Shown one piece after another: positions 7,762 through 14,193 of a stretch of 14,193 nt of DNA. Every line of letters starts with the position of its first letter. Position 1 is the first letter of the stretch. The notes under the pieces were generated by a model, which worked only from the letters and a program-made list of their open reading frames with translations, was not told where the DNA came from and did no database searches. The position numbers and the translations under genes were made by a program. Source of the stretch: Clostridiales bacterium (GTDB lineage Bacteria; Bacillota; Clostridia; Christensenellales; Borkfalkiaceae); contig JAJWOJ010000022.1 of assembly GCA_021635425.1 (NCBI GenBank), forward strand, positions 1-14,193, read 5' to 3'.

Positions 7762-8361
7762 ATGAATTTACCCAACAAGCTGACTCTTTTGAGGCTTATT
7801 TTAATTCCGTTTTTCATCGCGGCGTTTTATCTCGGTTTTTTCGCGGGGCATTATTTCGTCGCGCTCGGAATTTTCGTCGTAGCTTCGCTTACCGATTTTC
7901 TTGACGGATATATCGCAAGAAAATACAATATGGTTACCGACCTCGGTAAATTTCTCGACCCGATCGCGGATAAGGTTCTTGTCCTTGCAGGGCTTATCGT
8001 GCTTATCGCCGATCCGTATGAAACTAACGTATTCGGCAGGATAGGTATTATCGGCATTATATACGGCGGAGTAGGGGTTTCGATAATAATGGCAAGAGAG
8101 ATGGTCGTTTCCTCTCTTCGCATGATGGCGGCTAAAAAAGGAATAGTTTTAGCTGCCGAAATGACGGGTAAGGTAAAGACGTTTTTCACCGACGTGACGA
8201 TAATACTTCTTTTGCTTGCGGGAGATTTGCTCAATTTTGCACCCGAAGTCGGTATTGTTTTCGATTATATCGGGCTTGTATGCTTCGGAATTTCGGTTTT
8301 GCTTACCATAATTTCGGGCTGTTCGTATCTTATAAAAAACAAAGAGGTTTTTAAAGGGTGA
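7762..8361 (+). CDS. pgsA: CDP-diacylglycerol--glycerol-3-phosphate 3-phosphatidyltransferase
   Basis: A 199-residue multi-pass membrane enzyme that joins CDP-diacylglycerol and glycerol 3-phosphate to give phosphatidylglycerol phosphate, the committed step to phosphatidylglycerol and cardiolipin. The CDP-alcohol phosphotransferase signature D-G-x2-A-R-x8-G-x3-D-x3-D is complete: D48, G49, A52, R53, G62, D66 and D70. About six hydrophobic segments are visible (near 5-22, 25-42, 72-84, 95-112, 134-150 and 165-190). The opening MNLPNKLTLLRLILIPFF is typical of PgsA. The start is 4 bases after rimO, with GGGGAGG at 7743-7749. The stop overlaps the next start by 4 bases. A related CDP-alcohol transferase is possible, but operon position and N-terminus support pgsA. 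Confidence 0.93.
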   Translation: MNLPNKLTLLRLILIPFFIAAFYLGFFAGHYFVALGIFVVASLTDFLDGYIARKYNMVTDLGKFLDPIADKVLVLAGLIVLIADPYETNVFGRIGIIGIIYGGVGVSIIMAREMVVSSLRMMAAKKGIVLAAEMTGKVKTFFTDVTIILLLLAGDLLNFAPEVGIVFDYIGLVCFGISVLLTIISGCSYLIKNKEVFKG

Positions 8362-9080
8362 TTGAAGAAAATTATGCCGAAGACGGTAAATTTAAGTCGA
8401 TAATCAAAGCTTTCGGTATTTCGGAAGACGCATTGAACAAGCGCTTGGACGAAATTTCGGATACGCTCAAAACGGTTGAAATAATAGCCGAAAGAAACGT
8501 ACTCGACCTGAAAATCGTTATCGAAAGCGATAATTTTATCGATTTCGGCAAAGCCGTTAAAATGTTTTCGGAATCTTTTCCCGAAAATATTTACGCCGAT
8601 TTCGACGGTACGCTTCAGGAAGTTCTCGTAAGTATGCTTAAAATCGGGAAATTTAAAATTTCCGTTGCGGAATCGTTCACGGGAGGGAATCTCGCGTCGA
8701 GAATAATTTCCGTACCCGGCGCAAGCGAAGTGTTTTACGAGGGAATCGTCGCATACAGCTCGGAAGCGAAAATCAGAAGGCTGGGTGTAGAAGAGGAATC
8801 GATAAAGAAAAACAAACCCGTATCGTCGCAGGTTGCCGGCGAAATGGCAAGCGGACTACTAAGCGAAGGCGTTCCCGATCTGGTTGTTTCCACAACCGGT
8901 CTTGCCGGTCCTTCGTCCGACGAATCGGGCTTCCCCGTAGGGCTTTGTTATCTCGCGGCAGGTTCGCGGCAAGGCGTTTCCGTATATCGTTATATGTTCG
9001 ACGGAATGCGCGCCGAAATAACCGAAAAAGGCGTTCAGACGGCTTTATTTCTCGCAATAAAGAGCGTTAAGCATTTATAA
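8358..9080 (+). CDS. cinA: CinA family protein lacking the N-terminal MoCF domain (nicotinamide-nucleotide amidase)
   Basis: A 240-residue protein whose C-terminal part (about 85-240) is the CinA/PncC amidase domain. This domain converts nicotinamide mononucleotide to nicotinic acid mononucleotide in pyridine nucleotide recycling. Family residues are visible: S106 in AESFTGG, Y133 and K138 in AYSSEAK, and the TTGLAGP loop. Full CinA is usually about 410 residues with an N-terminal molybdopterin-binding-like domain (ADP-ribose pyrophosphatase activity in some members), and that domain is absent. About 85 N-terminal residues remain and resemble the linker domain that follows it in full-length CinA. 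The GTG start forms a GTGA overlap with pgsA, with AGAGG at 8343-8347, so the short form is not caused by a frameshift here. Position just before recA agrees with the usual cinA-recA order. Confidence 0.88.
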   Translation: MIEENYAEDGKFKSIIKAFGISEDALNKRLDEISDTLKTVEIIAERNVLDLKIVIESDNFIDFGKAVKMFSESFPENIYADFDGTLQEVLVSMLKIGKFKISVAESFTGGNLASRIISVPGASEVFYEGIVAYSSEAKIRRLGVEEESIKKNKPVSSQVAGEMASGLLSEGVPDLVVSTTGLAGPSSDESGFPVGLCYLAAGSRQGVSVYRYMFDGMRAEITEKGVQTALFLAIKSVKHL

Positions 9081-9115
9081 TTTCAAGAAAAAAATCAGGG
9101 ATGTCAATCCCGATA

Positions 9116-9127
9116 GGAGTAAGAATG
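9116..9127 (+). promoter_or_regulatory. Ribosome binding site fixing the recA start at ATG 9125
   Basis: GGAG at 9116-9119 lies 5 bases before ATG 9125. The in-frame ATG at 9101 has no such site and would add eight residues not expected in RecA. No promoter or canonical LexA box (GAAC-N4-GTTC) is seen between cinA and recA. Confidence 0.75.
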
Positions 9128-10135
9128 TTAGAGGAAAAACAAAAAGCTCTCGATCTTGTTTTAAAAGAGATCGAAAAGCAGTACGGAAAAGGAGCCATAA
9201 TGAAGCTCGGACAAAGTTCGGCGGATATGTCTATCGACGTTATCCCCACAGGGTGTCTCACGCTTGATCTGGCTCTCGGAATCGGCGGTGTTCCGCGCGG
9301 AAGAATCATCGAGATTTTCGGACCCGAATCCTCGGGTAAAACCACGGTTGCGTTGCATGTTATCGCGCAAACTCAGAAAGCGGGCGGCATTGCCGCGTTT
9401 ATCGACGCGGAGCATGCGCTCGATCCCGTCTATGCGTCCAAACTCGGAGTTAATCTCGACGATTTGTACGTATCGCAACCCGACACGGGCGAGCAAGCGC
9501 TCGATATAACCGAAAGCTTGGTAAGAAGCGGTGCGGTCGACGTCGTTGTCGTAGACTCCGTTGCGGCTTTAACGCCTAAGGCGGAAATCGAAGGCGATAT
9601 GGGCGACAGCCACGTGGGTCTTCAGGCAAGGCTTATGTCTCAGGCTCTTCGTAAGCTTACGGGCATAACGAACAAATCGAAAACCTGCGTAATTTTCATC
9701 AACCAGCTCAGAGAAAAAGTCGGCGTTATGTTCGGTAATCCCGAAGTAACCCCGGGCGGCAAAGCTTTGAAATTCTATGCTTCCGTAAGAATCGACGTAA
9801 GAAAAGCCGACGCTCTTAAAGACAGCGACGGCATGTTCGGAAACAGAACGAAAGCGAAGATCGTTAAAAACAAGCTTGCGCCCCCGTTCAAAACCGCAGA
9901 ATTCGACATTATTTACGGCGAAGGGATTTCGCAGACGGGATGTCTTGTCGATTTAGGCGTGGAAAAAGGAATTCTGGAAAAGAGCGGATCGTGGTTCTCT
10001 TATAACGGCGAAAAAATCGCGCAGGGCAGGGATAAAGCGAAAGATTATCTTGCCGCTAACCCGGAAGTCGCTAAAGAAATCGAAGAAAAAATCAGAGCCG
10101 CAGTTGCGGAAGCTCAGACGAAGAAAGATAATTAA
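9125..10135 (+). CDS. recA: Recombinase RecA
   Basis: A 336-residue RecA recombinase, which polymerises on single-stranded DNA, drives homologous strand exchange and stimulates LexA-type self-cleavage. The N-terminal helix with KALDLVLKEIEKQYGKGAIM is characteristic. Walker A GPESSGKT is at 66-73, the same numbering as in E. coli. The FINQLREKVGVMFGNPE stretch leads into the L2 DNA-binding loop with TPGGKALKFYASVR. The C-terminal tail is short and rich in alternating Lys, Glu and Ala rather than strongly acidic. It is the last gene of the ftsK operon, 44 bases after cinA. The neighbours often seen after recA (recX or rny) are absent; a convergent gene follows instead. Confidence 0.99.
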   Translation: MLEEKQKALDLVLKEIEKQYGKGAIMKLGQSSADMSIDVIPTGCLTLDLALGIGGVPRGRIIEIFGPESSGKTTVALHVIAQTQKAGGIAAFIDAEHALDPVYASKLGVNLDDLYVSQPDTGEQALDITESLVRSGAVDVVVVDSVAALTPKAEIEGDMGDSHVGLQARLMSQALRKLTGITNKSKTCVIFINQLREKVGVMFGNPEVTPGGKALKFYASVRIDVRKADALKDSDGMFGNRTKAKIVKNKLAPPFKTAEFDIIYGEGISQTGCLVDLGVEKGILEKSGSWFSYNGEKIAQGRDKAKDYLAANPEVAKEIEEKIRAAVAEAQTKKDN

Positions 10136-10145
10136 AGATAAAAGC

Positions 10146-10179
10146 ATTGCGCCTTTTCCGTTTTCGGAAAAGGCGCAAT
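10146..10179. terminator. Shared hairpin between convergent recA and the reverse gene
   Basis: A perfect 15-bp inverted repeat, attgcgccttttccg (10146-10160) and its complement (10165-10179), with a TTTT loop. Read on the minus strand, the stem is followed by GCTTTTATCTTT, a plausible U-rich tail, so it should stop transcription of the reverse gene, which ends at 10196. On the plus strand the stem is followed by AAGAAAG with no T-run, so it is a weaker intrinsic terminator for recA. Confidence 0.8.
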
Positions 10180-10195
10180 AAGAAAGCGTATACGT

Positions 10196-11374
10196 TTAAA
10201 TTTCGCAGACGGAAACTTTCGTGCAGAGATTCGCGTCCGCAATTTTTTGAGTTTTGCCGTCTTTGCCCATTAAAACGACATGTATTCCGTTGGTGTAAAC
10301 TATATCGCCGTTGTCTGAAACGCAGTAGTCGATAACCCCGTTTTTTATGTGGGTTACGTTGCCGCTTTTGTCGCGCTTTACAAGTTGCCACGACCACGGA
10401 GCAATCCCCGCGAATTTATCTTTATGGCGCAGATTGTTTTTATATTCTTCGTTTGCGTTTATAAGGTTGTCTTCGATGAAAATTTCTTTGGGAGATTTAT
10501 CTCTTGTTTTTGCGGGATTGTTCGATTTTTCCGAAAATCCTTTACCCGTAAACATGGTTGTGAAAAGTTCGATAAAGTTAAACAACGCTTTGAACAGCTT
10601 CCACGGAATGAGGATAATATCCAGAAGAGTGCCGAAAAAGCTTCTTCTTTTTTCTTTTTCGGGTCTTAATATGTAATATAAATTTCCGTTCTTGTCGTCT
10701 TTCGGTTTGACGAGCGATTTTTCGTTTTCGGAAAGAATTTCTTCAAGATCTCCGCTATCGATATTATACGTAAAGACAGACGACGGCGAGTATTTTACAA
10801 ATTCGCCATTGCCGTTTCTGCCCGCGCCCTTGCTTGAAAAATAAATAAGCGAAGAATCGCGCGCAGAAATCGTTGCGTCGAAATCCGCGCTGTCGCCGTC
10901 GGTTACGGTAACATAATCGTTCGTCATAACGTCGTAAACGGCTAAATGCGAGTTTACGTAATTGTCTTTTATGCAGGTAACGATTTTTCTTCCGTCGGGG
11001 GAGGGGCTTGCTCCGTTAAACGTAAGTTCGGCGGAGTGAATTATGTGTCCTTCGCTGTCCTTTTCCGCCGTTAAATCTTTGGTGAAGATGCCCGAAACCC
11101 TGTCTACGGTAATCGAATAAACGATATTTTCGTTGTTTTTGAAAAAATCCAGTGAGTTGAAATACGAAAAATTTTCGTTTTCGCGGTTTATGTCCGCTTC
11201 TTCGTAAACGCCCATAAATCTCGCGCCCGAGCCTTGCGTTTTCCATTCGGAGTTTTTTGCCGCGCGCCTTGCCGAGTCGATATAATTATTGTAAAAATCA
11301 CAGCCGTATTCGCGGATTTTTCCGTTTTCGAACGTTTTGAAAATCAAACCGTCGTTAAATAATATTTTAAGCAT
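10196..11374 (-). CDS. Uncharacterised cytoplasmic beta-propeller-like protein with an internal hydrophobic helix
   Basis: A 392-residue protein with no signal peptide. Residues about 1-240 contain repeated strand-turn-strand units resembling TolB/PD40-type propeller blades, for example SPSPDGRKIVTC near 123, DSSLIYFSSKG near 173 and NGNLYYILRPE near 229. A strongly hydrophobic, aromatic stretch at about 246-276 (from FFGTLLDIILIPWKLF onward) interrupts the propeller and could sit on or in the membrane. A charged segment (about 277-320) follows, then one or two more blades (about 327-392). From memory, uncharacterised proteins in other bacteria share the layout of a YYI-x-RP strand followed by an aromatic helix; I could not check this. 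It is the only minus-strand gene here, with its own promoter and no Shine-Dalgarno sequence. Coding is well supported by length and codon use; function is unknown. Confidence 0.88.
   Translation of the reverse strand: MLKILFNDGLIFKTFENGKIREYGCDFYNNYIDSARRAAKNSEWKTQGSGARFMGVYEEADINRENENFSYFNSLDFFKNNENIVYSITVDRVSGIFTKDLTAEKDSEGHIIHSAELTFNGASPSPDGRKIVTCIKDNYVNSHLAVYDVMTNDYVTVTDGDSADFDATISARDSSLIYFSSKGAGRNGNGEFVKYSPSSVFTYNIDSGDLEEILSENEKSLVKPKDDKNGNLYYILRPEKEKRRSFFGTLLDIILIPWKLFKALFNFIELFTTMFTGKGFSEKSNNPAKTRDKSPKEIFIEDNLINANEEYKNNLRHKDKFAGIAPWSWQLVKRDKSGNVTHIKNGVIDYCVSDNGDIVYTNGIHVVLMGKDGKTQKIADANLCTKVSVCEI
11337..11365 (+). promoter_or_regulatory. Candidate promoter for the 11424 gene cluster
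   Basis: TTGAAA (11337-11342), a 17-base spacer and TAATAT (11360-11365, four of six consensus bases). The predicted start near 11372 leaves a leader of about 52 bases. It lies inside the 5' end of the reverse gene, so the two transcripts would overlap at their starts. This is the best match I found, but it is not strong. Confidence 0.35.
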
Positions 11375-11380
11375 ACGGTT

Positions 11381-11409
11381 ATTTTATCATATATAAAAAA
11401 TTAAGTCAA
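11381..11409 (-). promoter_or_regulatory. Promoter of the reverse propeller gene, predicted leaderless
   Basis: On the minus strand, TTGACT (11409-11404) and TAAAAT (11386-11381) are separated by 17 bases, with TGA directly before the -10 box (extended -10). Six bases then precede the ATG at 11374, so the usual start point seven bases past the -10 falls on the A of the start codon. There is no Shine-Dalgarno sequence in that gap. Confidence 0.7.
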
Positions 11410-11423
11410 TTAAAAGGAGAAAT

Positions 11424-11876
11424 ATGTCTCGCGGAGATAAAGCATACGAATATTTCAATAACGGTTACAATTGTTCGCAAGCGATAGTTCTTGCGTTTTC
11501 CGATTTGTACCCCGATAAAAAGGACGATATGGTTAAAATCGCCTCGTCGTTCGGCGGAGGATTCGGACGGATGAGAGAGGTTTGCGGAACTTTTTCGGGG
11601 ATATCCATAGTCTTGGGGCTGATATGCGGTTTCGACGGAGAAAACGGCGTTTCCAAAGCCGAGCATTATGCATTGATTCGCGAACTCGGCGAAAGGTTCA
11701 AAAAAGATAACGGCTCGATTATTTGCCGCGAGCTTTTAGGCGGAACGGTAAATTTATCGTCCGAAAATCCCGCCGTCAGGACGGAAGAATATAAGAAAAA
11801 ACGTCCGTGCGCCGAGCTTTGCCGCTATGCCGCGGATATTCTGGAAGAAAAGCTTATCGAAAAAGGTCTTATATGA
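11424..11876 (+). CDS. C_GCAxxG_C_C family cysteine-rich protein (probable redox or metal protein)
   Basis: A 150-residue soluble protein of the C_GCAxxG_C_C family, named for its spaced cysteines; its biochemical role is not established to my knowledge. Cysteines seen: C17 in GYNCSQA, C54 in the core motif VCGTFSG (a variant of the usual GCAxxG), C68 in LICGFDG, C101 in IICRELLG, and C129 and C133 in RPCAELCRYAADILE near the end. The GGGFGRMREVCG stretch is typical of the family. The ATG has AGGAG 4 bases upstream. The stop overlaps the sdaA start as ATGA, so the two proteins are probably made together, which suggests work linked to serine catabolism or to the iron-sulfur cluster of the dehydratase. 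That link is inference. Confidence 0.88.
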   Translation: MSRGDKAYEYFNNGYNCSQAIVLAFSDLYPDKKDDMVKIASSFGGGFGRMREVCGTFSGISIVLGLICGFDGENGVSKAEHYALIRELGERFKKDNGSIICRELLGGTVNLSSENPAVRTEEYKKKRPCAELCRYAADILEEKLIEKGLI

Positions 11877-13072
11877 AATCTCTGAAATCTTTATATAAAA
11901 TCGGAAGAGGTCCTTCAAGCTCTCACACCATGGGACCCGAAAAAGCTTGCAGATTGTTTAAAAGCAAATATCCGCAGGCGGATAAATACGTCGCAACGCT
12001 TTTCGGCTCTCTTTCCGCAACGGGCAAAGGACATCTTACCGACGTCGCTATAAAAGAAACGCTCGGCACGGATAAAACCGAAGTGATTTTCGGCGCGACC
12101 GAAGGGAATTTTCGCCATCCCAACAAAATGTCGATAGCAGCCTTCAACGGAGGCGAAAAAATCGGCGAGGAAGTTTATTACAGCGTCGGCGGTGGCGCGG
12201 TTCAAACCGAAAACGGCGAACCGATAGAAGAAAAGGAAGTTTATCCGCACAATTCCTTCGACGAAATAAAAGCGTTTTGTCTTGAAAACAACATGAAGCT
12301 CTGGCAATACGTCGAAGTGTTCGACGAAACGGATATTTTCGATTACCTAAAAAAAATCTGGTATGCCATGAAACATTGCGTTCATACAGGGTTAAAGGCG
12401 AGCGGAATTCTTCCCGGCGGGCTTAACACCGAACGTAAAGCCAGAACGCTATACGAGCAGTATGCGTTAAACGAATCGCCCGTCGCAAGGCAGAACAGAA
12501 TGGTATGCGCGTATGCTTTTGCGTGTTCGGAAACGAATGCGTCGGGCGGGGTGGTCGTAACCGCGCCCACGTGCGGTTCGTGCGGAGTTCTGCCTGCGTG
12601 TCTTTATTATCTCGAGCAGAAAAACGAAGTTCCCGAAAACGAGATTTTAAAAGCGCTTGCGGTTGCGGGGCTTATAGGCGACATTGTTAAAACAAACGCT
12701 TCCATAAGCGGAGCGGAATGCGGTTGTCAAGCCGAAATAGGCGTTGCATGCGCTATGGCTTCCGCAGCCGTTGCTCAGCTTTACGGAATGAATACCGATC
12801 AGATCGAATATGCCGCAGAAATAGCAATCGAACACCATTTGGGGCTAACGTGCGACCCGATTTGCGGGCTTGTGCAGATTCCGTGTATCGAGCGTAACGC
12901 CGTTGCGGCGCTCAGAGCCTTAAACGAGGTTACACTTCCGCTTTTCATAACGGGGAGCAGAAAAATCACTTTCGACGAAGCCGTTAAAACCATGTACGAA
13001 ACGGGAATCGATCTCGGAAACAAATACAGAGAAACCGCAGAAGGCGGACTCGCAAAATTATTTAAAAATTAG
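11873..13072 (+). CDS. sdaA: L-serine ammonia-lyase (dehydratase), iron-sulfur-dependent, single chain
   Basis: A 399-residue cytoplasmic enzyme converting L-serine to pyruvate and ammonia with a [4Fe-4S] cluster. The N-terminal beta-type domain (about 1-130) contains GPSSSHTMGP. The alpha-type domain (about 170-399) contains KASGILPGGLN, TAPTCGSCGVLPA and the cluster cysteines C285, C327 and C338. Their spacings (42 and 11) match those I recall for ligands 343, 385 and 396 of the Legionella enzyme. That enzyme also uses a C-terminal cysteine, whereas this one ends GGLAKLFKN without it. At 399 residues it is shorter than the roughly 455-residue proteobacterial single-chain forms. ATG 11873 is chosen over a longer frame because of the ATGA overlap, the AAGG at 11863-11866 and the canonical N-terminus. 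Confidence 0.95.
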   Translation: MKSLKSLYKIGRGPSSSHTMGPEKACRLFKSKYPQADKYVATLFGSLSATGKGHLTDVAIKETLGTDKTEVIFGATEGNFRHPNKMSIAAFNGGEKIGEEVYYSVGGGAVQTENGEPIEEKEVYPHNSFDEIKAFCLENNMKLWQYVEVFDETDIFDYLKKIWYAMKHCVHTGLKASGILPGGLNTERKARTLYEQYALNESPVARQNRMVCAYAFACSETNASGGVVVTAPTCGSCGVLPACLYYLEQKNEVPENEILKALAVAGLIGDIVKTNASISGAECGCQAEIGVACAMASAAVAQLYGMNTDQIEYAAEIAIEHHLGLTCDPICGLVQIPCIERNAVAALRALNEVTLPLFITGSRKITFDEAVKTMYETGIDLGNKYRETAEGGLAKLFKN

Positions 13073-13073
13073 T

Positions 13074-14193
13074 ATGTACACCGTATATTTAAAGAAAAAC
13101 GAAGAAAAGAGGGTACTTAACGGTTACCCGTGGATATTTGCGAACGAAGTTTTAAAAATAGAGGGCAAAGACAGGCAAGGCTCCGTTGCGGAAGTGAGAA
13201 GTCACGACGGGCGTTTTGTCGGCTTAGGCACGATAAATCACCATTCGAAAATCATTGTGAGAATCCTTACCCTTAAAAACGAAACCATAGACGAGGATTT
13301 TTATCGGCAAAGAATTGCCGCCGCGATCGATTACAGAAAAAGTTTAGGTTACGACGATAATTACAGAGTTATATTCGCCGAATCGGATTTTATCCCCGGG
13401 CTTATCGTCGATAAATACGGAAAATATCTTTCCGTTCAGTTTTTATCTCTCGGCGTAGAAGTTATAAAAGATATGATAATCAAACTTCTTATCGAGGCGT
13501 TAAACCCTGACGGAATATACGAAAGAAGCGACGTCGCCGTGAGAGAAAAAGAGGGCTTGGAGCTGAGAAAAGGCGTTATTTACGGCAATTTCGACCCGAG
13601 AGTGACCATTATCGAAAACGGTTTAAAAATGATCGTCGACCTTGAAAACGGGCAGAAAACGGGGTATTTCCTCGATCAGAAAGAAAACAGAGACGACCTT
13701 AAACATTACGTTTTTGGGAAAACCGTTCTCGATTGTTTCTGCAATGAAGGCGGATTTTCGCTTTGCGCCAAAAAATACGGCGCGACGGAAGTTACCGCGG
13801 TAGACATAAGCGAAAAAGCAATCGGGCTTGTCAAAGAAAACGCCGCGCTCAACAATCTTGAAATCAAAACGGAAACGGCGGACGTTTTCGAGAAGTTGAG
13901 AGAATACAGAAAAGAGAAAAGAAAATTCGGCGTGGTTGTTCTCGATCCGCCCGCGTTCACGAAATCGGCAGATACCGTCAAAGAGGGTTATAAAGGTTAT
14001 AAAGACGTTAACATAAACGGTTTGAAACTCGTCGAAAAAGGCGGTTATCTTGTTACGTGCAGTTGCTCGCAACATCTCACGCTTAATTTGTTTTTACAAA
14101 TGATAAAAGAAAGCGTAATGGAAAGCGGAGTTAAGGCAAAGCTCGTCGAGATAAGGATGCAGGGCAAAGACCACGCTACGGTTATCGGGTATG
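13074..14193 (+). CDS. rlmI: Class I SAM-dependent rRNA cytosine methyltransferase, RlmI-like (partial, runs off window)
   Basis: 373 residues are present without a stop; the family is usually about 390-400, so only the tail is missing. RlmI (COG1092) adds a 5-methyl group to a cytosine of 23S rRNA using S-adenosylmethionine. Visible parts: an N-terminal PUA RNA-binding domain (about 1-75, with GYPWIFANEV); the QKTGYFLDQKENR segment; SAM-binding motif I, DCFCNEGGFSL, starting at D220, then VTAVDIS; DPPAF starting at D291; and TCSCSQH with C329 and C331. The ATG begins one base after the sdaA stop (TAG 13070-13072) and has no Shine-Dalgarno sequence, so it probably depends on ribosomes finishing sdaA. 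An unassigned target within the COG1092 family remains possible. Confidence 0.88.
   Translation, partial: MYTVYLKKNEEKRVLNGYPWIFANEVLKIEGKDRQGSVAEVRSHDGRFVGLGTINHHSKIIVRILTLKNETIDEDFYRQRIAAAIDYRKSLGYDDNYRVIFAESDFIPGLIVDKYGKYLSVQFLSLGVEVIKDMIIKLLIEALNPDGIYERSDVAVREKEGLELRKGVIYGNFDPRVTIIENGLKMIVDLENGQKTGYFLDQKENRDDLKHYVFGKTVLDCFCNEGGFSLCAKKYGATEVTAVDISEKAIGLVKENAALNNLEIKTETADVFEKLREYRKEKRKFGVVVLDPPAFTKSADTVKEGYKGYKDVNINGLKLVEKGGYLVTCSCSQHLTLNLFLQMIKESVMESGVKAKLVEIRMQGKDHATVIGY

Noticed and set aside
8358..9080. Short cinA as a pseudogene or frameshift remnant
   Set aside because: The frame is intact, the start overlaps pgsA as GTGA, the amidase residues are all present, and the DNA before it is fully used by pgsA.
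9098..9111. Small dyad GGGAT-gtca-ATCCC before recA as a regulatory hairpin
   Set aside because: A 5-bp stem is weak and has no T-run or overlap with a promoter; it may be chance.
11807..11872. N-terminal extension of sdaA by 22 codons
   Set aside because: It would overlap the cysteine protein deeply in another frame; ATG 11873 has an ATGA overlap, a ribosome binding site and the canonical N-terminus.

Overview
The window looks like chromosomal DNA from a low-to-moderate GC (about 43% by eye) Gram-positive-type bacterium, most likely an uncultured Clostridia-like Firmicute. The reasons are the gene order ftsK-rimO-pgsA-cinA-recA, which is common in that group; strong GGAGG-type ribosome binding sites; consensus sigma-A-type promoters; and frequent AGA arginine codons. 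No rRNA, tRNA, CRISPR array, insertion sequence or phage gene is visible. Coding density is very high. The longest stretch without a gene is 223 bases (between acpP and ftsK), and it holds a terminator and promoters.

Layout. (1) Bases 2-2971, + strand: the 3' end of an unidentified gene, a DNA alkylation repair (AlkD-type) glycosylase and the nucleic-acid-binding protein Tex, all overlapping by a few bases and so probably one operon. (2) Bases 2981-3353: a compact acyl carrier protein unit with its own promoter and terminator. The promoter is threaded through the terminator hairpin of the preceding operon, with the -10 box in the hairpin loop. (3) Bases 3468-10135, + strand: a promoter, then ftsK, rimO, pgsA, a shortened cinA and recA, with overlaps or short gaps. 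This operon links chromosome translocation at division, ribosomal protein S12 modification, phosphatidylglycerol synthesis, pyridine nucleotide salvage or repair, and homologous recombination. (4) Bases 10196-11386, - strand: the only reverse gene, an uncharacterised cytoplasmic beta-propeller-like protein with an internal hydrophobic helix. It converges on recA across a 15-bp hairpin. Its promoter places the predicted transcription start on the A of its ATG, so it is a good candidate for a leaderless mRNA. (5) Bases 11424-14193, + strand: a C_GCAxxG_C_C family cysteine protein, a single-chain iron-sulfur L-serine dehydratase (4-bp overlap) and an RlmI-type 23S rRNA cytosine methyltransferase that runs off the window.

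Most of the window is housekeeping. The unusual parts are the promoter nested in a terminator upstream of acpP, the leaderless reverse-strand propeller gene, the CinA protein lacking its N-terminal domain, and the coupling of a function-unknown cysteine protein to serine dehydratase. I found no clear new multi-gene system. The propeller gene and the cysteine protein are the least explained genes.
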